A stretch of DNA of 64,000 bases from CAVXEH01 sp963805305 (GCA_963805305.1 CAWDTM010000003.1:248001-312000), one strand, 5' to 3'; positions 41,689 to 51,146 are shown, counted from the first letter of the stretch. A program made the numbers and translations. The notes: generated from the sequence alone by a model not told the origin.

Positions 41689-41694
41689 CGGGGC

Positions 41695-42540
41695 ATGAGG
41701 ATCGGCTTCAAGACATCGCAGACCAACGTCGACTGGGCCACCCTGCGCGCGACCTGGGAGCTGGGCGACAGCCTCCCGGTGTTCGACTCGGCCTGGATCT
41801 TCGACCATTTCGTGGCCCTGGGCCCCGGCGGGGGCGGGAGCCACGAGGCGTTCGTGACCCTGGGGGCGCTGGCAGCGCTGACCCGTCGGCTCCAGCTTGG
41901 CCACCTGGTGCTGGGCAACACCTACCGGCACCCGGCCCTGGTCGCCAAGTCCGGCGCCACCCTCGACGAGGTCTCCGGCGGCCGTTTCGTGCTGGGCCTG
42001 GGGGCCGGCTGGCATGAGGCCGAGCACGCCATGTACGGCATGACCCTGCCGCCCATTGGCGAGCGAATCACCATGCTCGAGTCGTCGGTGCGGGTGATCA
42101 AGGCCCTGTGGGGCTCACCGCAGGGCGTGAGCCTGGACGCGCCGCCCTATCGGCTGGAGGACGCCGTCTGCGAACCTCCGCCCTTCACTCGCGGCGGTCC
42201 GCCCGTCTGGCTGGGGACGCAGGGCCTCAGGCGCGGGCTGCGCATCGTCGCGGAGTACGCCGATGGCTGGAACCACACCGGCGACCCGGCGAGCTTCACG
42301 GAGAAGCGGGATGCCCTGCTCCGCCACTGCGAGGCGGTTGGACGCGATCCGGCGGAGATCGAGATCAGCGCGCAGGCCTTCGGGCGCGATGGCCCGGCGG
42401 CCATGCTCGAGCTGGCGACGACCTACGTCCGCCAGGGCGCGCAGCACGTGGTGCTGATACTGCCGGCCGCGGACGGGCCTGACGGTCTCGAGCGGCTGGC
42501 GCACGAGGTGGCCGAGCCGCTGCGAGAGCGATTCGGCTGA
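41695..42540 (+). CDS. LLM-class oxidoreductase, likely F420-dependent
   Basis: About 281 residues. FDSAWIFDHFVAL, LGHLVLGNTYRHPALVAKSGATLDEVSGGRFVLGLGAGW (split across strands) and RIVAEYADGWNHTG are typical of luciferase-like F420-dependent enzymes. It is shorter than the paralogue at 37423-38358 by about 30 residues. The substrate is unknown. It lies 70 nt after the MarR gene but has its own promoter. Confidence 0.86.
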   Translation: MRIGFKTSQTNVDWATLRATWELGDSLPVFDSAWIFDHFVALGPGGGGSHEAFVTLGALAALTRRLQLGHLVLGNTYRHPALVAKSGATLDEVSGGRFVLGLGAGWHEAEHAMYGMTLPPIGERITMLESSVRVIKALWGSPQGVSLDAPPYRLEDAVCEPPPFTRGGPPVWLGTQGLRRGLRIVAEYADGWNHTGDPASFTEKRDALLRHCEAVGRDPAEIEISAQAFGRDGPAAMLELATTYVRQGAQHVVLILPAADGPDGLERLAHEVAEPLRERFG

Positions 42541-42665
42541 TCGAGCGACCCGCCCAGGCCGGAGTCGGAGAAGCTCGTTGCGACTCGCTGTCGAGGTATT
42601 TCGTGCTGCACGACGGCACGACTGCCGGAACGGTGACGACTGCACCGATGGCGCACCGACGCCCG

Positions 42666-42671
42666 TACACT
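42666..42671 (+). promoter_or_regulatory. Putative -10 element of the CinA-like gene
   Basis: TACACT, 7 nt before the ATG at 42679. The 138-nt gap before it shows no gene. Confidence 0.5.
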
Positions 42672-42678
42672 CCCCCGC

Positions 42679-43830
42679 ATGGCCACGACCCCGACGGCGC
42701 GCATCCTGAGCATCGGCACGGAGATCCTGTTCGGCGAGATCGTGGACACCAACGCTGCGTACCTGGCCGGCGAGATGGCGCGACTGGGCGTGACCCTGAC
42801 CGGGACGCGGCAGCTGGGCGACGACCGCGCCCGGATTGCGGCCGCCTTCGCCGAGGCCCTCCGTGATGTCGACCTGGTGGTCGCGACCGGCGGCCTGGGG
42901 CCGACCCACGACGACCTGACCCGCGAGGGCCTGGCTGAAGCCTTGGGCGAGGAGCTGACAGAGGACCCGGCGCTGCACAAGCGGCTGGTCGAGCGTTTTG
43001 GCGGCGCGGGCCGGATGCCGGCCAGCAACCTGCGCCAGGCGCTCCGCATTCCGTCCGCGGAGGCGCTCGACAACCCCATCGGCTCGGCCCCCGGCTGGTG
43101 GGTGGAGCACGAAGGGCGCGTGGCGGTGCTCATGCCGGGCGTGCCGTCGGAGATGCGACGGATGTGGCCGGAGCAGGTGGTGCCCCGGCTCGCCGCGCGC
43201 CACGCGCTGACACCGCTCCGGGCCAGGACGGTGAAGACGTTCGGCATCGGCGAATCCGCGGTGGTGGAGAAGGTGGGCGACCTTCTCGAGCGACCAGGGG
43301 ACGGCATCCAGGCCGGGATCTATGCCAGGGACGACGGGGTGCACCTGCGCTTCAGCACCCGCGTCGATGGCGGCCGGCTCGATGTACCGGTGGCCCGGGC
43401 CCTGCTGCTGCTCGGTAATGACGTGTACGGCACGGACGATGAGACCCTCCCGGCGGTGGCGCTCCGAGCGCTGGCGGGCGCGGGCTGCGCGTCGCTGGCG
43501 ACGGTCGAGTCCGGCACCGGTGGCGCCCTGCTGGCGATCCTTGCCGGCCACGCGCCGTCCGCGGGCGAGGCCCGCTTTGCGGGTGGGATCCTGGCAATGA
43601 ACGGCCAGCCCCGAGCAGACCCGCCGCGCGCAGATGCAACCCTCGCCGTGGAGCTGGGCGAGCCCGGCACCCTGGGCCGCAGCCGCGTACGAGTCACGCT
43701 GGGTGCCGCCGCGGCGGGGATGGGCTTCACGGAGCGTGAGGTGCGGATCCATGGCTCCGGGCCGCAGCGCCTGCGCCGCGCTGCCTTCGCCGCCCTGGAC
43801 CAGGTCCGCCGCGGAATCTCGGGGACGTGA
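42679..43830 (+). CDS. CinA-like protein with reduced C-terminal domain
   Basis: About 383 residues. The N-terminal MoaB/COG1058 domain is intact: ILSIGTEILFGEIVDTNAAYLA, VVATGGLGPTHDDLTREGLA and LMPGVPSEM. In CinA this domain hydrolyses ADP-ribose or related dinucleotides. The C-terminal pncC-like NMN deamidase domain keeps TVESGTGGALLAIL, with Ser of the TxESxTGG site, but is short and lacks the usual Lys and Tyr/Arg region, so deamidase activity is doubtful. A strong terminator follows immediately. Confidence 0.85.
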   Translation: MATTPTARILSIGTEILFGEIVDTNAAYLAGEMARLGVTLTGTRQLGDDRARIAAAFAEALRDVDLVVATGGLGPTHDDLTREGLAEALGEELTEDPALHKRLVERFGGAGRMPASNLRQALRIPSAEALDNPIGSAPGWWVEHEGRVAVLMPGVPSEMRRMWPEQVVPRLAARHALTPLRARTVKTFGIGESAVVEKVGDLLERPGDGIQAGIYARDDGVHLRFSTRVDGGRLDVPVARALLLLGNDVYGTDDETLPAVALRALAGAGCASLATVESGTGGALLAILAGHAPSAGEARFAGGILAMNGQPRADPPRADATLAVELGEPGTLGRSRVRVTLGAAAAGMGFTEREVRIHGSGPQRLRRAAFAALDQVRRGISGT

Positions 43831-43858
43831 AACGGGCCCGCCTGCCGGCGGGCCCGTT
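43831..43858. terminator. Strong bidirectional hairpin after the CinA-like gene
   Basis: AACGGGCCCGCC-TGCC-GGCGGGCCCGTT, a perfect 12-bp stem with a 4-nt loop directly after the stop. It lies between convergent genes (the metallopeptidase stops at 43894), so it may serve both. A T-run is absent. Confidence 0.75.
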
Positions 43859-43893
43859 CTCATACCGTGGCGGATCAATCCGCCATTGGAGGT

Positions 43894-45987
43894 CTAGTAG
43901 CCGAAGCTCAGGTCGTAGTCTGCGTAGTCCGACACCCCTTGTGGCGCGTCGTACGTGATGACGAGGACCAGAGTGTTGGAGCTGCGCAGCGCCTCCCTGA
44001 TGTCGGACGCGGTGGCGGTCTCGCTCGCGTCGTCCGTCATCAGGTGCAGCACCTTGGTGTTCGCGTTGTGGATGCTGCCGTAGTGCGGCAGTGACACAAG
44101 GTCGACGGTGAAGTCGACCGGGATCGGCGCGTAGTAGGTGATGTCCTTGAAGGCCGATGGATCAGATCCGTCGCTGATGAGGGTGTTACCAACGGCGACT
44201 TTGTCGATGTACCAGTTCGGGTCGTCGAGGACACCGTTCCCATTCGTGCCCCAGTCAGACATGAACCGGAACCCGACCAGAATGGACTGGCCCGCATAGG
44301 CCGACAGGTCGAAGGACTCTGTGAGCCAGCCGCCGCTGTCGCCGGTAAAGCCCTGCCCGCCGGCTTCCAGGATGCTGCGGATCGCCGGGTAGCCGTCTGG
44401 GTCGAGATAGTCGACCGTGTCAGCGTTGGTAAGCGCCGTCCAGGTCGCGCCACCATCGGCCGAGACCATCACGAACCCGTAGTCCCACCCATCTTCGATG
44501 TCGAACAGGGTGTTGAAGCTCAGCGTGCTCGTCGCACTCGGCGTCGTTTCGAAGATCGCGAAGCGGGAAACCTCGTCGCCGCTCCCAGACCACAGTACCG
44601 GATTCGCCGCGTTCAGCGGATCGGCGACAGACGTCCACGCCGTGTCATGGCTCAGGAAGTCCACGCCGTTGAAGTCAATGGACTTCACCTTCTTCGGGTT
44701 TGGGATGGAGATGTAGTCGCTGCCCCACGGCGGTGCGCCCGGCGTGTTGTATGCCTCAGCGTTGAGGACGACCGGCGACGGAATGTCGCGCAGCTTGTAG
44801 TCGCCCTTGTTGGCGAGCACGAGCCGGGCGATCGCGAAGTCGTGGTACATGTTGGCGAAGGTGTCGTTCACGCCAATGGTCGCCAGCGCGTCGTTGAAGC
44901 CCGCAATGCCGAACAGGTCGTCCCTGAAGAGCGCCTGCATGGCAGCTTCGCCATATTGCTGGTAGAGGTAGTGCATGAACATGAAGGCTTCGCCGTAGTC
45001 CGCGAGGATCTCCGTGCCCTGGCCCTGGTCACCCCAGCTGGTCAGGGAGTTCTCGGCGTATTGCTGTGCCGTGTCCCAGTGCCCGTTGGGAATGCCGTAG
45101 CCGACCAGCCACTCCGTCCAGTCGGACAGGCCCTCGTTGACCCAGTTCTCCTCGCCAGGATTCTGGTCGTTGTGGAGGAGGTGCTGGTATTCGTGGGCGA
45201 AGGTGCCCTCGTACAGATACGCGCGGTCGTTCGCCGGGTTGCTATCGCGCCAGGGCGAGGTGTTCGGGCCAACACGGTTCGCCCAGTCATACGCATCGAT
45301 GGTGATGACGTTGCGATCCATGTAGGCGTTGATCGTCGGGCTGAAAAAGCCGGCGATATAGACGGGGAAGGTCGGGTCGTAGAACGCATCGTCGCGAACA
45401 TTGCCCACCAGGGCGATGACCCGGTCCTTGCCATCGTGCGAGACGAAATCGTAGGGCAGCAGGGCGTTGGTCCCGTCACGGGTGGCGGGTTCGCGCCAGA
45501 ACTCCGATTCCTTGGGATAGATGTTGTTGTCGAACTGGTCGACGAGGTACGCGATCTCCGCATCGGTGACGACAACCGGGTTACGCGGATCCTCCGCCCC
45601 GGAGCACGGCGCCGGGGCACCCGCCTTGCAGAAGTCAGCGTTGTTCTGGACCCAGACCTCAATGTGCTCGCCGATGGCGCGCACCGTGTAGGTGGCCAGG
45701 AAGTAGCTGCCGAGATAGTCGTTCAGGCCGACGCCCACAACGGTATCGCCCGTCTGGTAGTCCGGCGAGCCGTCCTTGGCATTGGTCGCCGCGCTTGCCG
45801 CGGCGGACGCACCCGATGTGTCCAGACGGCTGAAGTCCGGCGTCGGGTTGGTCACCCATGCGGGTGCCGCGGTGGGTCGGTAGTTCGGCAGCGGGACCTT
45901 GGCCGAGACGCCCGCAGGCGCCAGGGCACCCACGATTAGGCCGAGCGCTACCAGGAGCCCCAGGCCCCTGCGTCGGTAATGGAGCAC
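43894..45987 (-). CDS. Secreted zinc metallopeptidase (immune-inhibitor-A/M6-like)
   Basis: About 697 residues. N-terminal signal peptide (LGLLVALGLIVGALAPAGVSA) predicts export. Catalytic zinc motif HEYQHLLH with NEGLSDWTE following gives the zincin layout. The C-terminal 250 residues form jelly-roll/choice-of-anchor strands (FDIEDGWDYGFVMVSADGGATW, FDLSAYAGQSILVGFRFMSD split here), common in secreted peptidases. The GTG start has GGAGG 5-8 nt upstream. The gene is visibly richer in A/T than its neighbours, so it may be acquired or recently adapted. Confidence 0.85.
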   Translation of the reverse strand: MLHYRRRGLGLLVALGLIVGALAPAGVSAKVPLPNYRPTAAPAWVTNPTPDFSRLDTSGASAAASAATNAKDGSPDYQTGDTVVGVGLNDYLGSYFLATYTVRAIGEHIEVWVQNNADFCKAGAPAPCSGAEDPRNPVVVTDAEIAYLVDQFDNNIYPKESEFWREPATRDGTNALLPYDFVSHDGKDRVIALVGNVRDDAFYDPTFPVYIAGFFSPTINAYMDRNVITIDAYDWANRVGPNTSPWRDSNPANDRAYLYEGTFAHEYQHLLHNDQNPGEENWVNEGLSDWTEWLVGYGIPNGHWDTAQQYAENSLTSWGDQGQGTEILADYGEAFMFMHYLYQQYGEAAMQALFRDDLFGIAGFNDALATIGVNDTFANMYHDFAIARLVLANKGDYKLRDIPSPVVLNAEAYNTPGAPPWGSDYISIPNPKKVKSIDFNGVDFLSHDTAWTSVADPLNAANPVLWSGSGDEVSRFAIFETTPSATSTLSFNTLFDIEDGWDYGFVMVSADGGATWTALTNADTVDYLDPDGYPAIRSILEAGGQGFTGDSGGWLTESFDLSAYAGQSILVGFRFMSDWGTNGNGVLDDPNWYIDKVAVGNTLISDGSDPSAFKDITYYAPIPVDFTVDLVSLPHYGSIHNANTKVLHLMTDDASETATASDIREALRSSNTLVLVITYDAPQGVSDYADYDLSFGY

Positions 45988-46225
45988 TGCTCCCTCCTCC
46001 GGTGCAGTAGCGTGTTCGCCGGGAGAACCGGCAGATTGGTACGCACCGGAGGCGAGTACGCGTGGGCGGCAGTCGCACGGGGCTGATCGCGATGGACGTT
46101 TGGGCGGCTGCGCCGGCCTCGCCTGCCGGCACGTCGTGCGGTTGACTCTAGCGAATCAGCCTCCTCACGCGGAACGGGAATCGACCGATCCGGTGCGCGG
46201 ACGCACCCCTTTCGACGGTTGCCGG

Positions 46226-47113
46226 CTAGCGCCAGGCGCCGATCATGCGCACGGCCCGCGGGACGAGCGAAACATCCCACCGCAGAGCCGACCCGATGAG
46301 GTCGCCGTCCGCCTGGAGCGGCAACAGGCGCTCGTCGAGCGTCTCGACGGTGGCGGCGGTCCCCGGCATGCCCTGCGCGCCGGGGTTGCTGTGCAGCAGC
46401 CAGCGGGCGGCCTCAACGGCCAGGCGCGGCGCGGGACCGGGGTAGACACGCAGGGTGAGCCGGCCGGCGTCCGGCCGCGCGCCGGGATTCACGATCATGC
46501 CGCGACCGTAGTAGGGCGTGGTTCCCACCACGAGCAGCTCCATGGGTCCCTCGTGGACCTGTGTGCCGTCCACGGTCACCCGCACCGGGTACCGGCGGGC
46601 CAGCTCGCCGGCGGAGCCCGCGATCGCCGTGGCCCAGCCGCGGAGGCCCCGCGCACCGGCAGCAGCGTAGCGACCGGCAACCACCGCGTCCCACCCCATC
46701 CCGGCAAACAGGGCCAGGCGGCCATCGACCCGGATGAGATCGAGCGTCCGTGCGTCTCCGGCGGAGAGCACCAACGCCAGGCCCTCGGGTTCGCGCGGGA
46801 TGCGGAGCAGGTGCGAGGTCGCATTGCCGAAGCCGGCGGGGATGTAGCCCAGGGACAGGTCGCGGCCGGACGCAACGTTGAACGCGATTCCCAGCGACCC
46901 GTCCCCGCCGGCGATCACGGCCGTCGCATAGGGGTCGATGCGCTCGCGAAGGAAGGCCTCGAGCTCCACCGCGTCCCGGGTGGCGATCACGTGCAGGTCC
47001 GCGTCGAGTGATCGGCGCACGAGCGCCACGGCCCGCTGGACCCGCGGGCTGCGCGCGCTGCCCGCCCCCTCGTTGAGGAAGACGGCGGCCGGTCGGTTGG
47101 CGGTGTCGCTCAC
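46226..47113 (-). CDS. Diacylglycerol/sphingolipid kinase-family protein
   Basis: About 295 residues. The DAGK catalytic glycine motif is AVIAGGDGSLGIAFN near residues 65-80, with GYIPAGFGNATSHL just after, and the two-lobed fold is completed by a beta-rich second half. Members phosphorylate diacylglycerol, sphingosine or related lipids using ATP. GTG start at 47113; TAGAAT lies 9 nt upstream. The 238-nt gap towards the metallopeptidase holds its start signals only. Confidence 0.85.
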   Translation of the reverse strand: MSDTANRPAAVFLNEGAGSARSPRVQRAVALVRRSLDADLHVIATRDAVELEAFLRERIDPYATAVIAGGDGSLGIAFNVASGRDLSLGYIPAGFGNATSHLLRIPREPEGLALVLSAGDARTLDLIRVDGRLALFAGMGWDAVVAGRYAAAGARGLRGWATAIAGSAGELARRYPVRVTVDGTQVHEGPMELLVVGTTPYYGRGMIVNPGARPDAGRLTLRVYPGPAPRLAVEAARWLLHSNPGAQGMPGTAATVETLDERLLPLQADGDLIGSALRWDVSLVPRAVRMIGAWR

Positions 47114-47140
47114 GGGTCACCGATTCTACGGCCATGCCGA

Positions 47141-47163
47141 AGGGCCGCCCGGCGGGCGGCCCT
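47141..47163 (-). terminator. Terminator hairpin after the lipoprotein gene
   Basis: AGGGCCGCCC-GGC-GGGCGGCCCT, a perfect 10-bp stem with a 3-nt loop, 28 nt past the lipoprotein stop at 47191 on the minus strand. No T-run. Confidence 0.7.
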
Positions 47164-47190
47164 CATCGGTCCTGGAAGGAGGAGCCCCAC

Positions 47191-47814
47191 TCAGGGCAGG
47201 GCGCTGAGGGCGTCCGCCGCGGGACCGGCGTTGCCGGTCACGAGGAAGAGCACGTCGTTCGTGGGATAGAGGTAGATCTGCGTCGTGGGGTCGGACGGCT
47301 CGCTCGCCTGCTGGACGGACTTGCCGCTCACGGTCGCGGACTGCCAGTCGTAGGGCGTGTCACCCTGGGCCGCGGCCGTCTTGAAGACCGTCAGTAACCG
47401 GTCGGCCCCGGCACCGGGGGCCTTGAAGGCGAAGACGCCAAGCGCCGACTGGTTCGCGATGTCCACCCCGAACCCGAAGGCAACCGAGATGTCGGCGGGC
47501 GACACCCCCAGCGCGTTGAGGAACGCCTGGGTCTGCGGATCCGCCTGGGCCGAGCCCATGAACTCGTTGCCCTTCATGGAGTACTTCTGCAGCGTGATGC
47601 CGCCGATCGTGTCGGGCAGCAGCGCCTCGAGCGCCGTGTCGCTGTTGCCGATGGACGGGAACGGGATACCGCCGCTGGCGGTCTCGCTGGCCGCGGGCGT
47701 CGCGGTCGGCTCCGGGGTCGGACTGGGCGTCGAGCTCGCGCCCGAGTTGCTCGAGCAGGCGGCGATGGTGACGGCGAGGATGCCGGCGAGGCCGGCCGTG
47801 CGAATTCGGTTCAT
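47191..47814 (-). CDS. Lipoprotein of unknown function
   Basis: About 207 residues. Signal peptide LAGILAVTIAAC ends in a lipobox with Cys at residue 20 or so, then a Ser/Pro/Thr linker. The remainder (residues about 55-205) is a compact alpha/beta domain with no recognised motif; phrases such as DTIGGITLQKYSMKG and PTTQIYLYPTNDVLFLVTG recur in secreted Chloroflexota/actinobacterial proteins. The ATG at 47814 is used because it opens the signal peptide; upstream reading is not conserved-looking. Confidence 0.72.
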   Translation of the reverse strand: MNRIRTAGLAGILAVTIAACSSNSGASSTPSPTPEPTATPAASETASGGIPFPSIGNSDTALEALLPDTIGGITLQKYSMKGNEFMGSAQADPQTQAFLNALGVSPADISVAFGFGVDIANQSALGVFAFKAPGAGADRLLTVFKTAAAQGDTPYDWQSATVSGKSVQQASEPSDPTTQIYLYPTNDVLFLVTGNAGPAADALSALP

Positions 47815-47917
47815 TGGGCTCAGGGCGTCCTCCGCATCAAGTTCAGCGCGGCACCCGCCCGGGGCGGGCAGCCGCCGAAGCATAGCGGAGCGCGGGTTGG
47901 CCGGATAGAGGGTTCCC

Positions 47918-49297
47918 CTACTGCAGGAACGGACTCCGCTGCCGCCGGATGAAACGCCCGTCCCCGGCCTTGCCGAGCCACTCCTCGCCGTCCACGATGA
48001 TCTTGCCCCGGCTCAGCACCACGTCCGACTTGCCGGTGATCTCCAGGCCCTCGTAGCACGAGTAGTCCACGTTCATGTGGTGCGTCTTCGCGGAGATGGT
48101 CCAGGTTTTCTTCGGATCGTAGATGAGGATGTCGGCATCTGCCCCCGGCGCGATCACGCCCTTCTGGGGCATGCCGAACATGCGCGCCGGAGCAGTGGAG
48201 CAGACCTCCACCCACCGGTTCGGGCTGAACCGGCCGCCCACCACGCCGCCGTGGTGGATCAGGTCGACCCGGTTCTCGACGCCCGGCAGGCCGTTGGGGA
48301 TCTTCCGGAAGTCACCGCGACCCAGCTCCTTCTGGCCGTGAAAGTCGAACGGGCAGTGGTCGGTGGCCACGATCTGAAGGTCGTCCTTCACGAGCCCCTG
48401 CCAGAGCTGGTCCAGGTGGTCGGCCGGCCGGAGCGGCGGCGAGCACACGAACTTCGAGCCCTCGAATCCGTTGCCCATGTCCTCGAGGGTCAGGAACAGG
48501 TACTGCGGACAGGTTTCGGCGAACGCCGGGAGCCCCTCGTCGCGAGCGCGCCGGACCTCGTCGAGGGCGTCCCGGGACGAGAGGTGGACGATGTAGACCG
48601 GTGACCGGGCCACCTCGGCCAGGCGGATCACGCGGTTGGTGGCCTCGCTCTCCATCACCGGCGAGCGGCTGACGCCGTGCCAGTACGGGTCCGTCTTCCC
48701 GGAGAGCGCGTTCTGGTTGGCGACCACGTCGATGGCCATACCGTTCTCGGCATGCATCAGGATCATGCCGCCGTTCTTGGCGGTCTGCTGCATGGCGCGG
48801 AAGATCGACCCGTCGTCGGAGAGGAATACGCCCGGATAGGCGGTGAAGAGCTTGAAGGTGGTGACGCCCTCGTCGACGAGCTGGTCCATCTCCGAGAGGA
48901 CGTCGTCGCGAACGTCGCTCACGATCATGTGGAAGGCGTAGTCGATGCTGCAGTTGCCGTCCGCCTTCTCGTGCCAGGCGTCCAGGCCCTGGCGGAGCGA
49001 GCCACCCTTGGGCTGCACGGCGAAGTCGATGATCGTGGTGGTACCGCCGAAGGCGGCCGCGCGCGTACCGGTCTCGAACGTGTCCTTGGCAAAGGTGCCG
49101 CCGAACGGCAGCTCCATGTGGGTGTGGACGTCGATCCCCCCGGGGACGACCCACTTGTCGGCAGCATCGATGGTGCGATCCGCATCCACGGTCAGGTCCT
49201 CGCCCAGGAGCGCAATCCGCTCTCCGTCGATCAGGACGTCGGCCCGGGTCGTGGCATCAGCGTTGATGATCGTGCCGTTCTTGATGAGCGTGCGCAT
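47918..49297 (-). CDS. hydA: Dihydropyrimidinase/hydantoinase
   Basis: About 459 residues. It hydrolyses dihydrouracil/dihydrothymine or hydantoins to N-carbamoyl acids. Zinc ligands lie in GGIDVHTHME; the carboxylated lysine is in TTFKLFTAYPG; further metal ligands are in MHAENG and YIVHLSS, and the DHCPF motif ends the site. ATG at 49297 with GAGGAGA just upstream. The beta-ureidopropionase-type gene, an aminotransferase and an NCS1 permease within 12 kb form a plausible pathway. Confidence 0.93.
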   Translation of the reverse strand: MRTLIKNGTIINADATTRADVLIDGERIALLGEDLTVDADRTIDAADKWVVPGGIDVHTHMELPFGGTFAKDTFETGTRAAAFGGTTTIIDFAVQPKGGSLRQGLDAWHEKADGNCSIDYAFHMIVSDVRDDVLSEMDQLVDEGVTTFKLFTAYPGVFLSDDGSIFRAMQQTAKNGGMILMHAENGMAIDVVANQNALSGKTDPYWHGVSRSPVMESEATNRVIRLAEVARSPVYIVHLSSRDALDEVRRARDEGLPAFAETCPQYLFLTLEDMGNGFEGSKFVCSPPLRPADHLDQLWQGLVKDDLQIVATDHCPFDFHGQKELGRGDFRKIPNGLPGVENRVDLIHHGGVVGGRFSPNRWVEVCSTAPARMFGMPQKGVIAPGADADILIYDPKKTWTISAKTHHMNVDYSCYEGLEITGKSDVVLSRGKIIVDGEEWLGKAGDGRFIRRQRSPFLQ

Positions 49298-49509
49298 CGG
49301 TCTCCTCTTCGCTCGTTCGGGTGAGGCGCGCGGGTCTGCGATCTGGGGATGGCTCGGACTGCCCATGGTACCGCCCACCCGTCCCCCCGGGCCCCGTTTG
49401 CCTCGCGGCTCGGCGGGCCGGCTGCGGCACCCGCCGCGCGCATCCACGGCGCGCCGTCGTCCGTAACACCTTTACGAGGGCGCGCGCGGCTGATAGCGTC
49501 CGCGTCCAG

Positions 49510-50139
49510 ATGACCCGAGCCACCGGCATTGCCGCCTACCGCTTCGCCTTTGCGCTCCTCGGCGTCGCCGCGGTGGCGACCCAGTTCGCCGATCTCGCGT
49601 CGCGCGGGGTCCTGGATCCGCTCCACTTCTTCAGCTACTTCACCATCGAGAGCAACCTGCTCATCGCGGCGGTCTTCCTGGTCCTTGCCGTGCGCGCGGG
49701 GCAGCCGCGCTCGGCACGCATGGAGCTCGTGCGCGGAGGCGCGGTCGTGTCCATGACGGTGACCGGCGTCGTCTTCTCGGTCCTGTTGGCCAACACGAAC
49801 GTCGACACGGCCATTCCGTGGGTAAATGACGTGGTGCATTCGGTGATGCCCATCGTGGCCGTCGTCGACTGGCTGCTGGATCCGCCGCAGCTGCGGCTCA
49901 CGTACCGCCAGGGCCTGCTCTGGCTCTCGTTCCCGGCCGCGTGGGTCGCGTACACCATGGTCAAGGGGCCCCTCGTGGGGAAGTACCCCTACCCGTTCCT
50001 CGATCCGGCGAACGGCGGGTACGGCACAGTGGCGCTCTACAGCCTGGCCATCCTGATCGGGATGACGCTCCTCTGCCTGGCGTTCGTCGCCCTGGCCAAT
50101 GCGGCGGGCGGAGCGCGCACGATCGAGCCCGCGACCTAG
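49510..50139 (+). CDS. Pr6Pr family six-helix membrane protein
   Basis: About 209 residues with six hydrophobic helices, rich in aromatic residues. HFFSYFTIESNLLIA in helix 2 and HSVMPIVAVVDWLLDPP are features of the Pr6Pr (FAR-17a/AIG1-like) family, whose human relatives hydrolyse fatty-acid esters of hydroxy fatty acids. Function in bacteria is unproven. It overlaps the stop of the convergent LLM gene in CTAG. Confidence 0.78.
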   Translation: MTRATGIAAYRFAFALLGVAAVATQFADLASRGVLDPLHFFSYFTIESNLLIAAVFLVLAVRAGQPRSARMELVRGGAVVSMTVTGVVFSVLLANTNVDTAIPWVNDVVHSVMPIVAVVDWLLDPPQLRLTYRQGLLWLSFPAAWVAYTMVKGPLVGKYPYPFLDPANGGYGTVALYSLAILIGMTLLCLAFVALANAAGGARTIEPAT

Positions 50140-51146
50140 CCTGCCGCGGCTGCGACACCCCGCATGATGGGGATCACCTCACGACCGTATCGGTCGAGCT
50201 GGGCTTCCTCATCGCCGTTCATCAGGTAGATGTTGAACTGGTCGACGCCCGCGTCCGCGAGCTCGCGAAGCCGCGCCACGTGCTCCTCCGCCTCACCCAG
50301 CACGCAGAAGCGATCCGTCACCCCGTCACCCACGAAGGCAGCGTTGTCGGATCCCACCTCTGCGTGATGGCGATAGTCGTATCCCGTCCGATCCCGGACA
50401 TATCCGGTCAGCGTGTCCGGGAGCTGCTCCCGCGGGTAGCGGTTGACGAGGTCCGCGACGTGGTTGCCGACCAAGGCCGGAAACCAGCGCGTGCGCTCCC
50501 GGCCCTCGACCCGCGGGCCTATGTGCGCCGGCGCCGCGGCCTGGACCCGCACGCTCCCGCGCTCGCGACCGGCTGCCGCCTCCGCCTCGCGAACCTGGGA
50601 GACGAACCATCGGACGAGGTCCGGGTCGGCGAGCTGCAGGATGACGCCATTGGCGACACGACCGGTCATGGCCAGGGCCATAGGCCCGTAGCCGGCGACC
50701 CAGACCGGGAGCGTCCAGTGTCCGGCCCACGGCAGCTCGATCTCCGTGCCCTCGTACGTCACCGCGCGGCCCTCCACGAGGTCGCGGATGACGCCGATCG
50801 CCTCCTCCAGGCCGCGGATCGTGGTCGGCGGCTTGCCCAGGACGCGCCGCGCACTGTCGCCGCGGCCGATGCCCAGGTCCATGCGCCCGTCCGATACCTC
50901 GTCGAGGACCGCGAGCGTGGACGCGGTGACGGACGGCTCTCGCGTGGCGGGGTTCGTCACGCAGGTCCCGAGGCGCATCCGTTCCGTCGCCTGGGCCATC
51001 AACGTGAGCAGGACGTAGGGCTCGCGCCACAGGACATGGCTGTCGAAGAGCCAGCCGTACCGGAAGCCGTTCGACTCGGCACGGCGGGCGAGATCAGTGG
51101 TCCGCTGGAGATCGTGCTCCGGCTTGAGCGTGAAGCCGAAGTCCAT
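50136..51146 (-). CDS. LLM-class oxidoreductase (TIGR03842/F420-like)
   Basis: About 336 residues. FGFTLKPEHDLQRTTDLARRAE opening and WLFDSHVLWREPYVLLTLMAQ are typical of the CPS_4043-like luciferase family (TIGR03842), which commonly sits beside dihydropyrimidinase genes; this one lies 0.8 kb from hydA across one gene. The substrate is unknown; a dihydropyrimidine or hydantoin step is possible. It may use F420 or FMN. Its stop overlaps the convergent Pr6Pr gene in CTAG. Confidence 0.83.
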   Translation of the reverse strand: MDFGFTLKPEHDLQRTTDLARRAESNGFRYGWLFDSHVLWREPYVLLTLMAQATERMRLGTCVTNPATREPSVTASTLAVLDEVSDGRMDLGIGRGDSARRVLGKPPTTIRGLEEAIGVIRDLVEGRAVTYEGTEIELPWAGHWTLPVWVAGYGPMALAMTGRVANGVILQLADPDLVRWFVSQVREAEAAAGRERGSVRVQAAAPAHIGPRVEGRERTRWFPALVGNHVADLVNRYPREQLPDTLTGYVRDRTGYDYRHHAEVGSDNAAFVGDGVTDRFCVLGEAEEHVARLRELADAGVDQFNIYLMNGDEEAQLDRYGREVIPIMRGVAAAAG

